Positions 1-10,098 of a stretch of DNA of 64,000 nucleotides are shown here, one piece after another. The notes beneath the pieces are model-generated. The model saw only the letters and a program-made list of their open reading frames with translations. It searched no databases and was not told the DNA's origin. Location: positions 2,852,001 through 2,916,000 of the forward strand of contig NZ_SODF01000001.1 in the NCBI RefSeq assembly GCF_004365875.1, written 5' to 3'. Origin of the DNA: Kribbella kalugense. GTDB lineage: Bacteria > Actinomycetota > Actinomycetes > Propionibacteriales > Kribbellaceae. How positions within the stretch are numbered: the first letter of the stretch is position 1; each line of letters starts with the position of its first letter. Made by a program: the position numbers and the translations under genes.

Positions 1-1250
<1,250 letters not shown>

Positions 1251-1361
1251 CCGGGGGTCTCGACGGCCGAGACGGAGAGTGACGGGATCCTCGCTGAGGA
1301 TGTGCTGAAGATTCCGTCCGGTCGCCGGAGAGCGACCGGTGGGCGGTGCGAGGATGGCCGG

Positions 1362-2024
1362 ATGACGGCGCGAGTGCTCGTGGTGGAGGACGCGGAGCCG
1401 ATCCGGACCGCCGTCGGCATCGCGCTGACCGAGGCCGGGCACACGGTGCGGACCCGGCCTGACGGGGACGGCTTCGAGCGGGAGCTGGCGGAGTACCGGC
1501 CGGATCTGGTGTTGCTCGACGTGATGCTGCCCGGCCGGGACGGGTTCGACCTGCTGACGGTCGCGCGGGAGACGTCGAACGCCGGGGTCATCCTGCTGAC
1601 CGCGCGCGACGCCGTCGAGGATCGGCTGCACGGGCTGCGGACCGGTGCGGACGATTACGTGGTGAAGCCGTTCGTGCTGGCCGAGCTGATCGCGCGAGTA
1701 GAAGCAGTACTACGGCGGATGGGCCGGCTGCGGACCGTCCTCGCGGTCGGCGATCTCGAGGTCGACGTCGAGGCGCGCGCGGTCCGCCGGGGCGGGACGG
1801 CGATCGAGTTGACCGCGACCGAGTTCAAGCTGCTCGCGTTCCTCGCCGGGCGGGACGGGAAGGTGGTCGGCAAGACGCAGTTGCTGACCGCGATCTGGGG
1901 GTACGACGACTACGCGGACAACCTGGTCGAGGTCCACGTCAGCGGGCTCCGGCGGAAGCTGGAGGCACACGGACCGCGGCTGCTGCACACGGTCCGCGGT
2001 TCCGGATACGTGCTGCGCCCATGA
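1362..2024 (+). CDS. OmpR-family response regulator
   Basis: DNA-binding response regulator of 220 residues. The receiver domain (about 1-118) shows the acidic pocket VVEDAE near residue 10, phospho-acceptor Asp53 in LLDVMLPG, and Lys102 in VVKPF. The C-terminal winged helix (about 128-220) has the OmpR/PhoB pattern ELTATEFKLL and VHVSGLRRKLE. The ATG at 1362 is chosen because it begins the receiver fold directly. The stop overlaps the start of the histidine kinase by 4 bases, so the two are translationally coupled and form a cognate pair. The signal is unknown. Confidence 0.95.
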   Translation: MTARVLVVEDAEPIRTAVGIALTEAGHTVRTRPDGDGFERELAEYRPDLVLLDVMLPGRDGFDLLTVARETSNAGVILLTARDAVEDRLHGLRTGADDYVVKPFVLAELIARVEAVLRRMGRLRTVLAVGDLEVDVEARAVRRGGTAIELTATEFKLLAFLAGRDGKVVGKTQLLTAIWGYDDYADNLVEVHVSGLRRKLEAHGPRLLHTVRGSGYVLRP

Positions 2025-3433
2025 GTGGACTGCGTACCGCGTCGCTGCGGGTCCGGGTGACGTTGACGGCGATCGCCGTACTGCTGGTCGTGCTGCCGAT
2101 CACCGGGCTGACGGTAAAGGCGGTGTTCGACGCTCAGGCCGAGCGCAGTCTCGACTCGCTGCTGACCGGGCGCGCTCAGCTGGCCCAGCAGCTCGCGCGG
2201 CAGAATGTTGCCCCTAGCAACTTGGTACGCCGGGTTGACGCCGACGGGGTCCGGGTCACGCTGACCTTGCGGAACGGGCGGCAGTTGGGAGCACCTCCGA
2301 TCGATCCCGGCGGGACTGTTCGTCAGGTGAAGGCGACTCTGCAGGCTGGACAGCAGACGAAGGGCGCGACGTTGCTGCTGTCCGCCGACACCGGTCTGCT
2401 GGCGACCGCGAGCTCACGGCTGCGCACGGTGTTGTTGATCTCGGGTGCTGCGGCGATCTTGATTACGGCGCTCGCTTTGGTGATCGGGATGCGCTTCGCG
2501 CTGGCGCCGCTGGATGCGATGACTGGACTGGCCCGATCGATCGCCGCTGGTCGTCGGGGCGAACGGTTGCAACCCGAGCGAGCAGACACCGAACTCGGGC
2601 GCACAGCAGCCGCCTTCGACGAAATGCTCGACGCCCTGGAAGGCGCCGAGGAATCCGCCCGCCGCTCGGAGGGGATCGCCCGGGAAGCCGAGGATGTCGC
2701 ACGGCGGTCGGAGGATCGGATGCGGGAGTTCGTCGCGGACGCGGCGCATGAGCTGCGCACGCCTGTCGCTGGCCTGCAAACAGCTGCCGAAACTCTTATC
2801 CAGCTAGGGCCTCAGGCTTCGGCTGAGCGGCGTGAGGAGCTTGAGCTGTTGCTGGTCCGGGAGTCGCACCGGGCCGGGACGCTGGTTGCCGACCTGCTGG
2901 AGTTGAGTCGCATCGACGCCGGCCTGCAGTTGCAGCTCGTGCCCGTCGACCTCCGCGACCTCGCGGACGCTCAGGCCGCGCGGCTCCGGTTGGTCGCTCC
3001 CGAGCTGAACGTCGAAGTACACGGCTCCGCGACCGTCGCGGCCGACCCCGAACGCCTCACCCAGGTCCTCGCCAACCTCGTCGACAACGCCCGCCAAGCC
3101 GGCGCCCACTCCGTCCGGATCACCATCGCGAGCCGGGAGCTGCCCGCACAGCCGACCGCCGGCGACCACGGACTGCCCGACGTCGCCTTCACCGAGGTCC
3201 TGGTCGAGGACGACGGTCCCGGCGTACCGCCGCCTGCCCGCGAACGCATCTTCGCCCGCCTGGTCCACGGCCCCCACAGCAAAGGCGCCGGCCTAGGCCT
3301 GGCCATCGCCCGAGGCCTAGCCCAAGCCCACGGCGGCAACCTGACTGTCGGCGACCGGCAAGACGGCAAACCCGGCGCTGCCTTCCACCTCCACCTCCCG
3401 CCACCACCCCCGACCGGCAAACCCTCCACCTGA
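2021..3433 (+). CDS. Sensor histidine kinase
   Basis: Membrane kinase partner of the preceding regulator, 470 residues. Transmembrane segments at about 13-35 and 135-157 flank an extracytoplasmic loop of about 100 residues, the likely sensor. A HAMP linker follows, then a helical stretch with repeated RRSE pieces. The dimerisation helix holds phospho-acceptor His243 in DAAHELRTPVAGL. The ATP-binding domain shows the N box (NLVDNARQAG), DDGPGVP and GAGLGLAIARGLA. The start codon overlaps the regulator stop (ATGA). The gene ends in a Pro-rich tail next to a hairpin at 3430-3491. The ligand cannot be inferred. Confidence 0.95.
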   Translation: MSGLRTASLRVRVTLTAIAVLLVVLPITGLTVKAVFDAQAERSLDSLLTGRAQLAQQLARQNVAPSNLVRRVDADGVRVTLTLRNGRQLGAPPIDPGGTVRQVKATLQAGQQTKGATLLLSADTGLLATASSRLRTVLLISGAAAILITALALVIGMRFALAPLDAMTGLARSIAAGRRGERLQPERADTELGRTAAAFDEMLDALEGAEESARRSEGIAREAEDVARRSEDRMREFVADAAHELRTPVAGLQTAAETLIQLGPQASAERREELELLLVRESHRAGTLVADLLELSRIDAGLQLQLVPVDLRDLADAQAARLRLVAPELNVEVHGSATVAADPERLTQVLANLVDNARQAGAHSVRITIASRELPAQPTAGDHGLPDVAFTEVLVEDDGPGVPPPARERIFARLVHGPHSKGAGLGLAIARGLAQAHGGNLTVGDRQDGKPGAAFHLHLPPPPPTGKPST

Positions 3434-3491
3434 GTGGGCATCCCCTGAGTTGGAGGGTTGCCCACTCAGATTTTCAGTGGGCAACCCTCCA
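3430..3491. repeat. Dispersed hairpin family 1, copy C; possible bidirectional terminator
   Basis: A perfect 16-bp inverted repeat (3451-3466 with 3476-3491) encloses the loop CAGATTTTC. A second, alternative pairing of 11 bp joins 3430-3440 to 3459-3469. The core GGTTGCCCACTCAGATT with a following GGGCAACC matches the elements at 21696-21778 and 21908-21999. This copy lies exactly between two convergent genes, so it may end transcription from both sides. The conserved core and loop across copies suggest a repeat family rather than an ordinary terminator. Confidence 0.75.
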
Positions 3492-3506
3492 GGTGAAGGG
3501 GCAACC

Positions 3507-4757
3507 TCAGGCCCGGAGGAGGCCGTCGATGGTCGTTTGGTGGCCGGCGAGGATTTGGGCCGGGTCGGCGCCCAGGACTTGGTGGAGGACGGTGGCGTAG
3601 ACGTCGCGGAAGTCGGTGCCGGCTTTCAGGTCGCCGTTCGACAAGTCCGTCAGGCTCGGTTGCTGGCCGAAGAATCCGCCCGAGACCTTCTCGCCGAGGA
3701 CGAAGACCGGGCCGGCGGTGCCGTGGTCGGTGCCGTCGCTGCCGTTCGCCTGGACGCGGCGGCCGAACTCGGAGTACACCAGCACGACCGCGTTCTTTCC
3801 GCGGTCCGTCTTCTGCAGCCGCTGTACGAACGGTGTCAGCGCGCCGTCCAGTTCGGTCAGTAGCCGTTCCTGCGTACCGCGTTCATCTGCATGGGTATCG
3901 AATCCGCCGAGCGATGCGGAGTACGCCCGGGTTGGTACGCCGGCCTCGATCAGCCCCGCGATCAGTTCGAGCTGCGCGCCGAGCTGGGACGCACCGCCGG
4001 CGGACGCGCCCTTGGTGCGCTCCTCGTCGTCATCGTCCTCCTGCTCGTGCCCGCTCTTGACCGCCTTGCCCAGCACCTGCGTCGCGTTCTGCAGATCCAG
4101 GACGGACTTGGCCGCGCGCGCCTGCCAATGTCCCTCCCCCGGACTCGGCTTGCCCAGCGCGGCGTACGCCGTACCCAATGCACCGCCCGGCAACGACAAC
4201 CCGCGCAACGGCAACGACGCCGCGGCGGTGGTCTCGCCCGCCAGCAACGGCGGAAGTGTCGGCTCGACAGAGACCGCTCGCAGCGGATCGGCGCCGGTCG
4301 CGTCGAGCCAGCGTCCGAGCCAGCCGGTTGGGATCGGCGACTTCGGCGACGCCGTCTGCCAGATCGCCATCGACCGGAAGTGGCTGCGATCGGGGTCCGG
4401 GTAGCCGACCCCGCGCACGATCGCGAGCCGCTTGTCGTCCCACAACCCCTTCAGGCCCTTCATCCCCGGGTTCAACCCAAGCCCTTCGCCGAGGTCGAGC
4501 ACCTCGTTCTCGTGGTACGCCAGGTCCGGCCGCGCCTTCTGGTACGCCGGATCGGCCGCCGGGACGACTGTGTTGAGTCCGTCGTTCCCGCCGTACAAGG
4601 TGATGACGACAAGCACCGACTGGTCGCTCGGCAGCGGATCGTCGACAGCCGCGGCCATCAGGTCCGACCAGTTCACCTGCGTCGCACCGGCCGCCAGGGC
4701 ACCGGCCGCGGTCACCCCACTGAGTGCCAGGAACCGCCGTCTCGTCACGTTGTCCAT
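3507..4757 (-). CDS. DUF1501 family protein, Tat-exported
   Basis: Protein of 416 residues with a twin-arginine signal (TRRRFLALSG, then a hydrophobic Ala-rich stretch to about residue 30), so it is predicted to be exported folded. The body matches DUF1501, an alkaline-phosphatase/sulfatase-fold family of unproven function; visible motifs are LYGGNDGLNTVVP near the N-terminus, VYSEFGRRVQANGSDGTDHG and GGFDTHADE. The ATG at 4757 is preferred because GGAGGA sits just before it; an ATG at 4772 overlaps the stop of the upstream DUF1800 gene. The two genes form an operon, as these families usually do. Confidence 0.9.
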   Translation of the reverse strand: MDNVTRRRFLALSGVTAAGALAAGATQVNWSDLMAAAVDDPLPSDQSVLVVITLYGGNDGLNTVVPAADPAYQKARPDLAYHENEVLDLGEGLGLNPGMKGLKGLWDDKRLAIVRGVGYPDPDRSHFRSMAIWQTASPKSPIPTGWLGRWLDATGADPLRAVSVEPTLPPLLAGETTAAASLPLRGLSLPGGALGTAYAALGKPSPGEGHWQARAAKSVLDLQNATQVLGKAVKSGHEQEDDDDEERTKGASAGGASQLGAQLELIAGLIEAGVPTRAYSASLGGFDTHADERGTQERLLTELDGALTPFVQRLQKTDRGKNAVVLVYSEFGRRVQANGSDGTDHGTAGPVFVLGEKVSGGFFGQQPSLTDLSNGDLKAGTDFRDVYATVLHQVLGADPAQILAGHQTTIDGLLRA

Positions 4758-4768
4758 GGGTCCTCCAC

Positions 4769-6043
4769 TCATCCGCTCACGACGTATTCGGGGGAACAGG
4801 CGGCGACCGCGACCAGCTGCGCAGGATCCTTCAGGCCGGCCAACGCGGTCTTGGTCCGTTCGGACCAGCCGTCGACTCCGAGCAGCGCCGCGACGTCCTC
4901 TTCGTTCTTGACGGCTGACAGCTCGGCCTTCTTCGCCAGTTGTTGCGCGAGCTGCAGCCGGGTCACTCCGGCCGACGTCGTCAGCCAGCTCGCACCGGCC
5001 GGCCAACCGCCGACGCTCGGCGGGCGGTACGGCAACTGGCCCATGCCGCGCAGCCCGGCGAGCAGCTTGGTCTGCTCCTTCTCCTCCAGCTTCGACGGCC
5101 GGAGTCGCAGCGCCCGCAGCAATCCGACCGCCCACTCCACCGGCTGCTTCACCAGACTCGACTCCGGATCCTTGAACGCCGCCTCGCCAACCATTGCCAT
5201 CAGCAACGACCTGACATCACGATTCACGCCGTACGCCGCACTCAGCCGAGCGACCGTGGCCGCATCGGGCGGCGTCGCCGACACCAGCCGGAACCACAGC
5301 CGGCCGATCACGAACCCGGCGGACGCGGGCTGCGCGAGGGTGAGATTCGCGAAACCCTTCGCGTCGAAGTCGCCGGTCTTGCCGAGCACGGTCTTGGTGC
5401 CGGAGTCGAACCGCTTCCGTTGAAAGGTCGCGACGTCCTTGCGCAGCACCCAACCGGTGAGGCAACGAGCAGCCTGGGCGACGTCGGCCTCCTGGTAGTG
5501 GCCGATGCCGAGGGTGAACAGCTCCATGAACTCGCGGGCCAGGTTCTCGTTCGGCGACCCCTTGCGGTTCTTCTGACCGTCCAACCATCGGATCGTCGCA
5601 CTGTCGACAATCATCGCCTGGGCCAGATCGCCGAACCGGCCGAGTGCGAGCCGGCGCTGGGTCTGGTTCTGCGCCAGCATCCAGGCCGCGTTGCGGACCT
5701 TCTGGTTGCTGGTCGCGAAATGGCCGTGCCAGAACCAGGTCAGCCGCTCGCCGGCGGTCCGGCTGACCACCATCCGGTCCAGCCACCACAGCGTCAGCTT
5801 GCGCTCCTGCGCGGCCCGCTGTTTGTTCGCGGCCTTCTTCGCATCCTTGTCCTGCTTCTTCGCCGCGGTCGGCGGCTCAAGGCCGGTCGGCGGGGACAGC
5901 GCAGCAGCCGCCGCGTCCGTCAGCGGACCGAGCAGGCGCCGGACGGTCGCGTCGACGCCGGCTTCCAGGTCGCCAGGTGCCGGCCCGAATCCGAACCGAT
6001 CGTTCAGGCGCCGCACCACGGCCCGTTCGCTGATCTCGGTCAT
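4769..6043 (-). CDS. DUF1800 family protein
   Basis: Protein of 424 residues matching DUF1800: RRLNDRFGFGP at the N-terminus, LTWFWHGHFATSNQKV near 110, NENLAREFMELFTLGIGHY near 170, and a PPSVGGWPAG segment near 350. A Lys/Ala-rich stretch around 60-80 looks like a linker. No signal peptide is seen, so it may leave the cell with its Tat-exported DUF1501 partner or act inside. It is the first gene of a two-gene operon; its stop lies within the ribosome-binding region of the DUF1501 gene. Biochemical role unknown. Confidence 0.88.
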   Translation of the reverse strand: MTEISERAVVRRLNDRFGFGPAPGDLEAGVDATVRRLLGPLTDAAAAALSPPTGLEPPTAAKKQDKDAKKAANKQRAAQERKLTLWWLDRMVVSRTAGERLTWFWHGHFATSNQKVRNAAWMLAQNQTQRRLALGRFGDLAQAMIVDSATIRWLDGQKNRKGSPNENLAREFMELFTLGIGHYQEADVAQAARCLTGWVLRKDVATFQRKRFDSGTKTVLGKTGDFDAKGFANLTLAQPASAGFVIGRLWFRLVSATPPDAATVARLSAAYGVNRDVRSLLMAMVGEAAFKDPESSLVKQPVEWAVGLLRALRLRPSKLEEKEQTKLLAGLRGMGQLPYRPPSVGGWPAGASWLTTSAGVTRLQLAQQLAKKAELSAVKNEEDVAALLGVDGWSERTKTALAGLKDPAQLVAVAACSPEYVVSG

Positions 6044-6116
6044 GTCCCGATGGTTTCCAGTCGACGCCCGGCAGACCAGGATCTGCGGTCCTTCTTCAGC
6101 GGATCCACAGGTCCGG

Positions 6117-6155
6117 GTAGACAGCGTCTATCGACATCCTGTAGACACTGTCTAC
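6117..6155 (+). promoter_or_regulatory. Two tandem palindromic operators overlapping a promoter and start codon
   Basis: Two copies of GTAGAC-N3-GTCTAC lie 24 bp apart, centre to centre: 6117-6131 (one mismatch) and 6141-6155 (perfect). The second ends at the base before the GTG start of the DMT permease. The left halves (TAGACA at 6118 and 6142) fall where -35 and -10 boxes would be, so a bound repressor would block the promoter. The pattern resembles TetR-type operators. No TetR gene is adjacent. Confidence 0.6.
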
Positions 6156-6941
6156 GTGATCGCTCTTGGCTTGCTGACGGCCTCCGCCGGTTGTCACGCG
6201 GCGTGGAACCTGCTGCTGAAGCGAGGCGGTCTGGGTGGTCCGGCGTTCGTCTGGCTGTGCGGACTGCTGACGCTGCCGATCTCGGTCGTTCTGCTCGTCC
6301 GCGGATCGCTCACAACGGTCTGGTGGGCCGGACTGGTCAGCATGCTGCTGCACACGACGTACGCCGTGACTCTGCAGAAGGCCTACTCGTTCGGGGAGTT
6401 CTCGACTGTCTACTCGGTGAGCCGCGGCACCGCTCCGGCATTGGTGGCGGTGGCAACGATGGGCACTCGCGTGTTTGCTGGGGCTGCCTTGGTGCTTGTC
6501 GGCGTCCTGCTGATGGAGCGCCCGCACTCGCGTAGACCGGCTCGCGGCGTCGTACTCGGACTGGCGGTCGCCACGTGCACAGCGGCGTACACGCTCTGGG
6601 ACGGGTTCGCCGTCAGTTCGTTGCACGTCGACCTGCTGACGTACCTCGCGGTGGCGAATGTGGCTCAGGTCGTCGTGCTGTCGGCCGTCGTAAGTGATCG
6701 GCGCAAGGCTCTACAGAACTGGCGACAGGCCTTGCCGATCGCAGTGCTGATGCCGGCCAGCTACGGACTTGTCTTGGTCGCGTTGTCGGTCGCATCGGTC
6801 GGCACCGTAGCGATCGGTCGCTCGCTGAACGTCGTCGTCGGTGTGCTGCTAGGAGTCGTCGTACTGCACGAGCGACTCAACCGGTCCCGGGTCATCGGGC
6901 TGGCCACCATGGTCGGTGGCGTCCTGCTGGTGAGTGTTTGA
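6156..6941 (+). CDS. DMT-superfamily (EamA-like) permease
   Basis: Integral membrane protein of 261 residues, almost wholly hydrophobic, with about 9-10 predicted helices. It begins at the first helix with GCHAAWNLLLKRG, typical of EamA-like drug/metabolite transporters, and the C-terminal half ends in VVVLHERLNRSRVIGLATMVGGVLLV. Substrate unknown. The GTG at 6156 is chosen because it opens the first helix and abuts the operator; the message is probably leaderless. The next gene starts 11 bases after the stop, suggesting an operon. The tandem palindromes imply repressor control. Confidence 0.85.
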   Translation: MIALGLLTASAGCHAAWNLLLKRGGLGGPAFVWLCGLLTLPISVVLLVRGSLTTVWWAGLVSMLLHTTYAVTLQKAYSFGEFSTVYSVSRGTAPALVAVATMGTRVFAGAALVLVGVLLMERPHSRRPARGVVLGLAVATCTAAYTLWDGFAVSSLHVDLLTYLAVANVAQVVVLSAVVSDRRKALQNWRQALPIAVLMPASYGLVLVALSVASVGTVAIGRSLNVVVGVLLGVVVLHERLNRSRVIGLATMVGGVLLVSV

Positions 6942-6952
6942 GAGGAGCGTTG

Positions 6953-7600
6953 GTGAAGGATCTGGTGTGTTTGCACGCTGGTACGAGCGGGCCGGCGACG
7001 TGGAAGCGCTTCGTACCTGAGTTCGAGGAGCTCGGGTATCGGGTGCACTGCCCGACGTTGTTGGGACATGGCGCAGCTCCGCGACGCCGCCCGTATTTGC
7101 TCGAAGACTTCCGGGATCAGGTGCTGGGTGAGCTGGACGGGTTGGACCGGGTGACGTTCGTCGGGAACTCGCTCGGCGCGTTCGTGGCGAGCGCGGTTGC
7201 GGTCGCAGTCCCGGATCGGGTCGAGCGGCTGGTACTCGAAGAGCTGCCGGTGCCACCGCGGGACACTCGAGACGGTGAACCGACGGTCCGATCGATGCCG
7301 GCGTTGGCGTTGCTGGTCGCTGGTTGGTTGAGCCGACGCCGCTGCGATCCGGTGTTGCTGCGCGACGTCATCGCGGACCTTCGACGGCCGCAGCCAGAGT
7401 GGTGGGCCGGGATGGCCACAGTGGAGGCGCCGACGCTGTTGCTGGCGGGCGGGCCGAAGAGTCATCTGGACCAGACGCGGTTCGAACTGGTCGCGGACCA
7501 ACTGCCGGCCGCAACGGTCATGACGATCGAGGCCGGGCACCGGATCCACAGCCGCGCGCCGGAGCGTTGGCTGGCTGCGGTCCGCGGATTCCTGGGGTGA
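6953..7600 (+). CDS. Alpha/beta-hydrolase
   Basis: Small cytosolic hydrolase of 215 residues. The nucleophile elbow is GNSLGAF, an early LHAGTSGPATW turn forms the oxyanion side, and EAGHRIH supplies the catalytic histidine near the C-terminus. GAGGAG just upstream favours the GTG at 6953 over an in-frame TTG at 6938. It follows the permease by 11 bases and is probably co-transcribed, which could mean it processes that permease's substrate. Substrate unknown. Confidence 0.85.
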   Translation: MKDLVCLHAGTSGPATWKRFVPEFEELGYRVHCPTLLGHGAAPRRRPYLLEDFRDQVLGELDGLDRVTFVGNSLGAFVASAVAVAVPDRVERLVLEELPVPPRDTRDGEPTVRSMPALALLVAGWLSRRRCDPVLLRDVIADLRRPQPEWWAGMATVEAPTLLLAGGPKSHLDQTRFELVADQLPAATVMTIEAGHRIHSRAPERWLAAVRGFLG

Positions 7601-7639
7601 CTTGCGTTCAAGGGCACTTGAAATTTTAAGCTTCGCGGT

Positions 7640-8056
7640 ATGACGGAAACCCTCCTCGACCGGATCGGCACGCACGGTCTCGGCGTACTGGTCACCATCA
7701 AGCGCGACGGCCGGCCCCAGCTGTCCAACGTCACGTACGTGTTCGACGGCACCCGGATCCGCGTCTCGCTCACCGACGACCGCGCCAAGACCAAGAACCT
7801 CCGCCGCGACCCGCGCGCCAGCCTGTACGTCGACGGTCCGCGGGGACGCTCGTACGTCGTCCTCGAAGGCAAGGCCGAACTCAGCCCGGTCGCCGCCGAC
7901 CCGCACGACGCGGTGGTCGAGGATCTGGTCGACTACTACCGGCGCGGGTCGGGCGAGCACCCGGACTGGGACGAGTACCGCGAGGTGATGGTCCAGGACA
8001 GGCGGCTGATGTTCTCGATGACCGTCGACCGCGCGTACGGAATGCCTAAGCCATAG
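7640..8056 (+). CDS. PPOX-class F420-dependent (pyridoxamine-oxidase-like) enzyme
   Basis: Split-barrel flavin/F420 protein of 138 residues. Features are the opening LDRIGTHGLGVLVTIKRDGRPQ, the central KTKNLRRDPRASLYV characteristic of this actinobacterial subfamily, and a C-terminal DRRLMFSMTVDRAYG. Such proteins bind deazaflavin F420 or flavin and reduce varied small substrates; the reaction here is unknown. The 3' end overlaps the convergent AraC gene by 11 bases. Confidence 0.88.
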   Translation: MTETLLDRIGTHGLGVLVTIKRDGRPQLSNVTYVFDGTRIRVSLTDDRAKTKNLRRDPRASLYVDGPRGRSYVVLEGKAELSPVAADPHDAVVEDLVDYYRRGSGEHPDWDEYREVMVQDRRLMFSMTVDRAYGMPKP

Positions 8057-9011
8057 CAGCTGCATCCGGAACAGTGCGCGTCGCCCGAGCGGCCTCGCGG
8101 AAGCGGCGTGGGGCGACTCCGTTGACGCGTTTGAAGGCGTTGCTGAACGCGCTGTCGGACGTGTAGCCGAGCGAATGCGCGAGGGCGGACAGAGGTTGGT
8201 CGTCGTCGCGCAGCGCTCGCTCGGCCAGTCGCATCCGCCAGTTGAGCAAGTAGGTCAACGGCGGTACGCCGGCCACCGAGCGGAACCGTTCCGCGAACGT
8301 CGTCCGTGACATCGCGGCGGCCTGGGCGAGCTCCTCGAGCCGCCAGGCCCGACCCGGCTGGTCGTGCATCAGCCGAAGGGCGGGCGCGATCCGCTCATCG
8401 GCGATCGCCCGCAGCCAACCGACCGGAAGCGCATCGGCCTCGGTCAGACAGGCACGCATCGCCTCGACGAACAGCAGCCGGGAAAGGTCGTCGGCGGCCA
8501 GGCTCCCGCCCGGCTGCGAGGTCGACGCTTCGTGCACCAATCGTTGGAGCAGCCAACGGAACGTCGCGGCCTGCTCGTCGGTGGACCGAAGGTGGATCAC
8601 CGGCGGCAGCGCCCGCATCAGCAACTCCTCGGCGGTTCGGTTCAGGGCGATGTGGCCGCCGATGTTGACCACCTTCGCGCCGATACCGCCGTCGATTCCG
8701 CTGCCGAAGCGGGCCATCGGGCCGTCGGTGGCTCCGAATGCGACGACCGCGTCCTCGATCGGTACGTCGTCGGAGTTGCCCTTGACGAACCCGTGCCGGC
8801 CGTCAAAGAGCACGACGTCGCCCGCCTCCAGCTCGAGCCGGTGATCCAGGTCGTCGAAGGCGATCCAGCAGGTGCCCTCGACGAGGGCGGTGAACTTGAG
8901 CCGTTGCGAGGCGGGATACCGCAACGCCCACTCCCCGATCGCCACGAAGCCCCGGGAAACGTGGCAATGCGCCTCGGTGAGCGCGAGCGTGTCCGTCAGC
9001 GGATCGGTCAT
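8046..9011 (-). CDS. AraC-family regulator with cupin sensor
   Basis: Regulator of 321 residues. The N-terminal cupin-type domain (about 20-200; LEAGDVVLFDGRHGFV) is of the kind often fused to AraC HTHs in AraC-cupin proteins. The C-terminal AraC domain carries two HTH motifs, WRLEELAQAAAMSRTTFAERF and the signature LSALAHSLGYTSDSAFSNAF. The ATG at 9011 gives MTDPLTDTLALTEAH; a longer frame upstream lacks family similarity. It is divergent from a short-chain dehydrogenase 75 bases away, its likely target. Confidence 0.9.
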   Translation of the reverse strand: MTDPLTDTLALTEAHCHVSRGFVAIGEWALRYPASQRLKFTALVEGTCWIAFDDLDHRLELEAGDVVLFDGRHGFVKGNSDDVPIEDAVVAFGATDGPMARFGSGIDGGIGAKVVNIGGHIALNRTAEELLMRALPPVIHLRSTDEQAATFRWLLQRLVHEASTSQPGGSLAADDLSRLLFVEAMRACLTEADALPVGWLRAIADERIAPALRLMHDQPGRAWRLEELAQAAAMSRTTFAERFRSVAGVPPLTYLLNWRMRLAERALRDDDQPLSALAHSLGYTSDSAFSNAFKRVNGVAPRRFREAARATRTVPDAAAMA

Positions 9012-9085
9012 ATCCGTACTATCGCGCAGGTTTCCGGCACTCTCAAGCATTCTCCGTCCGGATCCACGCTCGTAGTGTCGGAGAC

Positions 9086-10072
9086 ATGCAAACACCAATG
9101 GGTTCTGGATTCACCGCCGCTTCGACCGCTGACGACGTCATCGAGGGCATCGACCTGCGCGGCAAGGTCGCGATCGTCACCGGCGGGTACTCCGGTCTCG
9201 GCAAGGAGACCGTCCGCGCGTTGCGATCGGCCGGGGCGGACGTTCTGGTGCCGGCCCGCGACGTTGCCCGGGCGTCCGCCGAACTGGCGGATCTCGACCG
9301 GGTCGCCGTCGACGAGCTGGACCTGCTCGATCCCGCGAGCATCGACGCCTTCGCGGACCGTTTCCTCGCGACTGGCCGGCCGCTGCACATCCTGGTGAAC
9401 AGCGCCGGGATCATGGCGAACCCGCTGACCCGCGACGCCCGCGGGTACGAGTCCCAATTCGCGACCAACCACCTCGGACACTTCCAGCTGACCAGGCGAC
9501 TGCTGCCCGCGCTGCGCCGGGCCGATGGCGCGCGCGTCGTCGCAGTGTCGTCACGCGGGCACCGGTACAGCGCGGTCGATTTCGGCGACCCGAACTTCGA
9601 GCATCGCGAGTACACGCCGTGGTCGGCGTACGGGCAGTCGAAGACGGCGAACGTGCTGTTCGCGGTCGAGCTCGACGAACGCGAGCGGGCGAACGGGATC
9701 CGCGCGTTCGCGGTCCATCCCGGCAGCATCATGGACACGAACCTGAGCCGGTTCACCGACCGGGAGTCGCTGCGGAACGGCGGGTTCCTGGACGAGAACG
9801 ACCAGCCGGTCATCGACCCGGCGCGCGGCCTGAAGACGCCGGAGCAAGGCGCGGCCACTCAGGTGTGGTGCGCGGTCAGCCCGCAACTCGACGGCTTTGG
9901 CGGCGTGTACTGCGAGGACGTCGACATCGCACCGCTGCGTTCGAGCAAGGAGCCGGACGTCGGCGTGGTCACGGTGGTTCGGGGCACGTACGGCGTACTG
10001 CCGTATGCGGTCGATCGGGACAACGCGCGGCGGTTGTGGAAGCTCAGCGAGGAACTTCTCGACCGTTCATAA
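9086..10072 (+). CDS. Short-chain dehydrogenase/reductase
   Basis: NAD(P)-dependent oxidoreductase of 328 residues of the classical SDR type. It has the nucleotide-binding TGGYSGLGKET, NSAGIMAN, the catalytic Ser in VAVSSRGH and the YGQSK catalytic Tyr/Lys. It resembles the WW-domain-oxidoreductase/retinol-dehydrogenase-like branch, with an extended C-terminus. Substrate unknown. Control by the divergent AraC protein is likely from gene order. Confidence 0.9.
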   Translation: MQTPMGSGFTAASTADDVIEGIDLRGKVAIVTGGYSGLGKETVRALRSAGADVLVPARDVARASAELADLDRVAVDELDLLDPASIDAFADRFLATGRPLHILVNSAGIMANPLTRDARGYESQFATNHLGHFQLTRRLLPALRRADGARVVAVSSRGHRYSAVDFGDPNFEHREYTPWSAYGQSKTANVLFAVELDERERANGIRAFAVHPGSIMDTNLSRFTDRESLRNGGFLDENDQPVIDPARGLKTPEQGAATQVWCAVSPQLDGFGGVYCEDVDIAPLRSSKEPDVGVVTVVRGTYGVLPYAVDRDNARRLWKLSEELLDRS

Positions 10073-10098
10073 ACCACTCGCGGTAAACCGGTCCAGCG

